DNA of 64,000 nucleotides from the NCBI GenBank assembly GCA_049601975.1, contig JBMYRC010000004.1:17474-81473 (forward strand). The letters run 5' to 3'. Shown one piece after another: positions 61,769-64,000 of the stretch (position 1 is the first letter of the stretch; every line of letters begins with the position of its first letter). The DNA is from UBA6544 sp049601975 (GTDB lineage: Bacteria > Pseudomonadota > Alphaproteobacteria > UBA8366). Position numbers and translations under genes: made by a program. The notes beneath the pieces are model-generated. The model ran no database searches, was not told the DNA's origin, and was given only the letters and a program-made list of their open reading frames with translations.

Positions 61769-62077
61769 ATGCTCCAACTGCGCCCAAATTGCGAATATTG
61801 CGACAAGGACCTGCCGCCGTCCTCGACGGAGGCGATGATCTGCACGTATGAGTGTACGTTCTGTGATGATTGCGTGGCGACCCATTTCCATAACGTTTGC
61901 CCGAATTGCGGTGGTGGGTTCGAAAAGCGGTCCATTCGGCCGTCTGTGCCGCGACGCAAGGGAGTGGGGTTGCCGCATCAAGCGGCGTCCGAGAAGCGTG
62001 TTCATCTGAAGCATAAAAAGGATGGCGTTGCCGCGTTCGTCGCCGAAGTGAAGGGTCTTTCGCCGGAAGACCTATAA
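61769..62077 (+). CDS. DUF1272 family small zinc-finger-like protein
   Basis: A 102-residue protein whose N-terminal half has four Cys pairs or singles in LRPNCEYCDKDLPPSS, ICTYECTFCDDC and CPNCGGGF, a likely two-zinc ribbon. The C-terminal half is basic. DUF1272 has no assigned role. The ATG at 61769 (MLQLRPNC) matches the usual start; ATG 61763 is an alternative. The 61604-61768 gap upstream shows nothing recognisable. Confidence 0.88.
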   Translation: MLQLRPNCEYCDKDLPPSSTEAMICTYECTFCDDCVATHFHNVCPNCGGGFEKRSIRPSVPRRKGVGLPHQAASEKRVHLKHKKDGVAAFVAEVKGLSPEDL

Positions 62078-62120
62078 GCGGGACTTGCGACCCTAGTATC
62101 GGGACGCATCTTTAGTGCTC

Positions 62121-62771
62121 ATGGATGACACGTATCTTTTACCGGGACGACTTATAGAAAGTGAAGATCCCGCCGTCGTCGCCTTTGCCGCGAAAGCGGT
62201 CGGCGGCGAGACCGATCCTACACAAAAAGCCTTGAAGCTGTTCTACGCCGTCCGGGACGACGTGCGTTATGACGCTTATCTACCGCTGGCCGATATTAAG
62301 AGCTATTCCGGTAAAGAAGCGCTCGCCATGGGCCGGGGCTGGTGCGTCTCGAAGGCGGCATTGTTGGCGGCGTGCACGCGCTCGCAGAGTATCCCGGCGC
62401 GGCCCGGCTACGCGGATGTGCGCAATCATATGGCGACGCCGAAGCTGACCGAAGCCATGGGAACTGATGTGTTCTTCTGGCACTCCTATTGCGAACTAAG
62501 GCTCGACGGCCGTTGGGTGAAATGTACGCCGTCCTTCAATAAATCGCTGTGCGACAAGTTTGGCCTCAAGACGCTCGATTTCGACGGCGAGACAGATTCC
62601 TTGTTCCACGAGTATGACAAGACCGGCAACAAGCACATGGAATATATCCGCAACCGGGGACCGTTCCCGGATGTGCCGTATGAAGAAATCCTCGCGACGT
62701 TCCGTGCCGAATACCTGAATATGCAAGATGGTATCCAGGGCGACTTCGAGACGGAGGCGGGGGAAGCGTAG
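62121..62771 (+). CDS. Transglutaminase-like superfamily protein
   Basis: A 216-residue cytosolic cysteine-protease-fold protein. The catalytic Cys is in MGRGWCVSKAALLAACTRS and the His in VFFWHSYCELRLDGRWVKCT, which matches the transglutaminase core. An Asp later in the domain would complete the triad. The start may be GTG 62115 or ATG 62121; no strong ribosome site is seen. Function unknown, probably amidase or protease-like. Confidence 0.85.
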   Translation: MDDTYLLPGRLIESEDPAVVAFAAKAVGGETDPTQKALKLFYAVRDDVRYDAYLPLADIKSYSGKEALAMGRGWCVSKAALLAACTRSQSIPARPGYADVRNHMATPKLTEAMGTDVFFWHSYCELRLDGRWVKCTPSFNKSLCDKFGLKTLDFDGETDSLFHEYDKTGNKHMEYIRNRGPFPDVPYEEILATFRAEYLNMQDGIQGDFETEAGEA

Positions 62772-62947
62772 CCGCCGACCGTTGTTAGGAAAACTACAAA
62801 ATGCTAAAGTTTGCTGTTGAGAATAGGCGATAAGAACTTCAAACTCGATACATGGCGTTTTCGGGTTACATCGAATGTATCGAGATCGCCTCAAAAGAAG
62901 GCGGCGGAAAGGCTAAAGCCTTCAGACCTGCAAACAGGGAGGATTTA

Positions 62948-63964
62948 ATGACTCGTTCCTTTGAAAAGAAGATGATCGTCGGCGCGGCCGCCGGTGCGCT
63001 GCTTGCGCTCGGTACGGTTGGGACCGCGAGTGCGGAAGTAGATACCGTTAAGATGGCGCAGCAGTTCGGCCTGCTTTATGTGCCGCTTCATGTTGTCATG
63101 GAAAACGGCCTCATTGAAAAACATTCCAAAGCGATGGGCATGAAGGCGCCGAACATCAAGATGTTTAAGATTAGCGGCGGTGCTAACATCAATAAGGCAC
63201 TTCTCGCCGGCACGATCGATTTCGGCGCTCATGGCGTCGGCCCTATGCTGAAGCTTTGGGGTAAGTCGAAGGGTCGCTTCAAGGGCGCCATTACGATGGC
63301 CGATATGCCGTTGAAGTTGAATTCCAACGATCCGAACGTGAAGACAGTTGACGATTATCTGACGGTGAAAGATCACAAGATAGCCACACCTGCGGCCAAG
63401 GTCTCGATCCAGGCGGTGACGTTGCAAATGTTCACCGCAAACAAATGGAATGATCCGAACAAGCTCGACCACCTCGTCGTCTCTATGAAGCACCCGATTG
63501 CTTTGGCGGCGCTGCTGTCCGGTGGGCAGACGGTGAAGAGCCATTTCGCGACATTGCCGTATTCCTATCAGGAATTGAAAAGCGGCAAGGTCCACAACGT
63601 CATCACTTCCTATGACATCATGGGTGGCCAGCATTCCGTGTTGACAATGAGTGTTGCGGATAAATTCGCGCAGGATAATCCGAAAACCTATGCGGCCGTG
63701 ACCTCTGCCTACACCGAGGCATTTGCCTGGATTAAAGCCAATCCCGAAGCGGCAGCCAAAATCTTCATTAAATATACAAAATCGAAGATGGACCCGGCCG
63801 ATGTCATTGCCTTGCTAAAGGATAAGAGTGAGATCGAGTTCTCGGAAATTCCGAAGCACACGATGAAATATGGCAACTTCCTTGCCGGAATCGGCGATAT
63901 CCCGCAGCCGAAAAGCTGGAAGGATTACTACATGCCGAACAATCACGGCTATAACGGAAGCTAA
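62948..63964 (+). CDS. ABC transporter substrate-binding protein, NMT1/TauA/SsuA-like
   Basis: A 338-residue periplasmic binding protein. A signal peptide (KMIVGAAAGALLALGTVGTA, cut near ASAEV) is followed by KMAQQFGLLYVPLHVVMENG, GGANINKALLAGTIDFGAHG and a C-terminal lobe ending MPNNHGYNGS. It should bind a small organic such as a sulfonate, nitrate, taurine or pyrimidine precursor. AGGGAGGATTT precedes the start. The other transporter genes are expected just beyond the window. Confidence 0.88.
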   Translation: MTRSFEKKMIVGAAAGALLALGTVGTASAEVDTVKMAQQFGLLYVPLHVVMENGLIEKHSKAMGMKAPNIKMFKISGGANINKALLAGTIDFGAHGVGPMLKLWGKSKGRFKGAITMADMPLKLNSNDPNVKTVDDYLTVKDHKIATPAAKVSIQAVTLQMFTANKWNDPNKLDHLVVSMKHPIALAALLSGGQTVKSHFATLPYSYQELKSGKVHNVITSYDIMGGQHSVLTMSVADKFAQDNPKTYAAVTSAYTEAFAWIKANPEAAAKIFIKYTKSKMDPADVIALLKDKSEIEFSEIPKHTMKYGNFLAGIGDIPQPKSWKDYYMPNNHGYNGS

Positions 63965-63971
63965 GCGAAAA

Positions 63972-64000
63972 ATGGCTTCCGATATTGTGACGAGTGGAGG
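63972..64000 (+). CDS. Possible start of the next ABC-transporter gene
   Basis: An ATG eight bases after the binding-protein stop opens a frame reading MASDIVTSG before the window ends. Position suggests the ATPase or permease of the same transporter, but nine residues prove nothing. Confidence 0.3.

Noticed and set aside
62772..62947. Riboswitch in the leader of the binding-protein gene
   Set aside because: Only a short AAGGCT/AGCCTT pairing is visible; no thiamine, preQ1 or other known conserved core.
62945..63634. 229-codon minus-strand open frame opposite the binding-protein gene
   Set aside because: Antisense shadow of a clear periplasmic binding protein with signal peptide and ribosome site.

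Overview
The window reads as a stretch of alphaproteobacterial chromosome, probably a free-living Rhodospirillales-like heterotroph. This is inferred from the gene set: an F1-ATPase inhibitor zeta subunit (DUF1476 family) inside a purB...purC-purS-purQ-purL-bolA-grxD neighbourhood, a fused CysN/CysC beside CysD, class II DAHP synthase, TrmJ beside rpsD, SelA/SelB, and many small catabolic operons (crotonases, SDR, GST, LLM flavoenzyme, GMC oxidoreductase, DSD1-type aldolase). I saw no rRNA, tRNA, CRISPR array, transposase gene or phage gene.

Layout. 1-5.8 kb: tail of an unknown gene, ChrR-like cupin, parvulin-type PPIase, sirtuin, class II DAHP synthase, nicotinate phosphoribosyltransferase. 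5.8-10.1 kb: a ruined three-gene cluster (RND/MMPL exporter, periplasmic LolA-like protein, outer-membrane protein) behind an intact TetR gene and three matching 16-bp palindromes. 10.1-20.5 kb: sulfate activation (CysNC, CysD), a methyltransferase, a bile-acid-symporter-type relic, DUF302, an E1 alpha/beta TPP enzyme with an alpha/beta hydrolase but no E2, an unknown protein, and NAD synthetase. 20.5-22.3 kb: a divergent pair of relics (EamA transporter and LysR regulator). 22.4-29.6 kb: CysS, a GMC/ABM/TauD/VOC oxidative operon, DUF924, TrmJ, and RpsD with a strong promoter and a terminator. 29.7-32.4 kb: two tandem broken PilZ genes, a small unknown gene, a VOC protein and a thioesterase relic. 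32.4-41.4 kb: purine biosynthesis with BolA/Grx, an NRDE protein, the zeta subunit and a large repeat protein. 41.5-48.2 kb: an operon of class II aldolase, orphan CCG Fe-S protein and DSD1 aldolase, then SelB/SelA. 48.4-54.7 kb: a TorF-type porin with a sigma-54 promoter, then an operon for a B-D-C-A succinate dehydrogenase/fumarate reductase plus two-subunit class I fumarase. 54.7-64 kb: a degraded HepT/MntA pair, an M24 peptidase, a thiol dioxygenase, a crotonase/SDR/GST/LLM operon, DUF1272, a transglutaminase-like protein and an NMT1/TauA-type binding protein.

The main theme beyond housekeeping is gene decay. At least ten genes are broken, almost all of them transport, regulation, signalling or toxin-antitoxin functions, while every biosynthetic gene is intact. 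Internal stops, frameshifts and at least one deletion occur together in the same loci, so sequencing error alone does not explain them. The second theme is palindromic repeats placed at gene ends, including a 52-bp palindrome with 25-bp perfect arms. Identifications come from reading the sequence and from memory of protein families; no database search was run.
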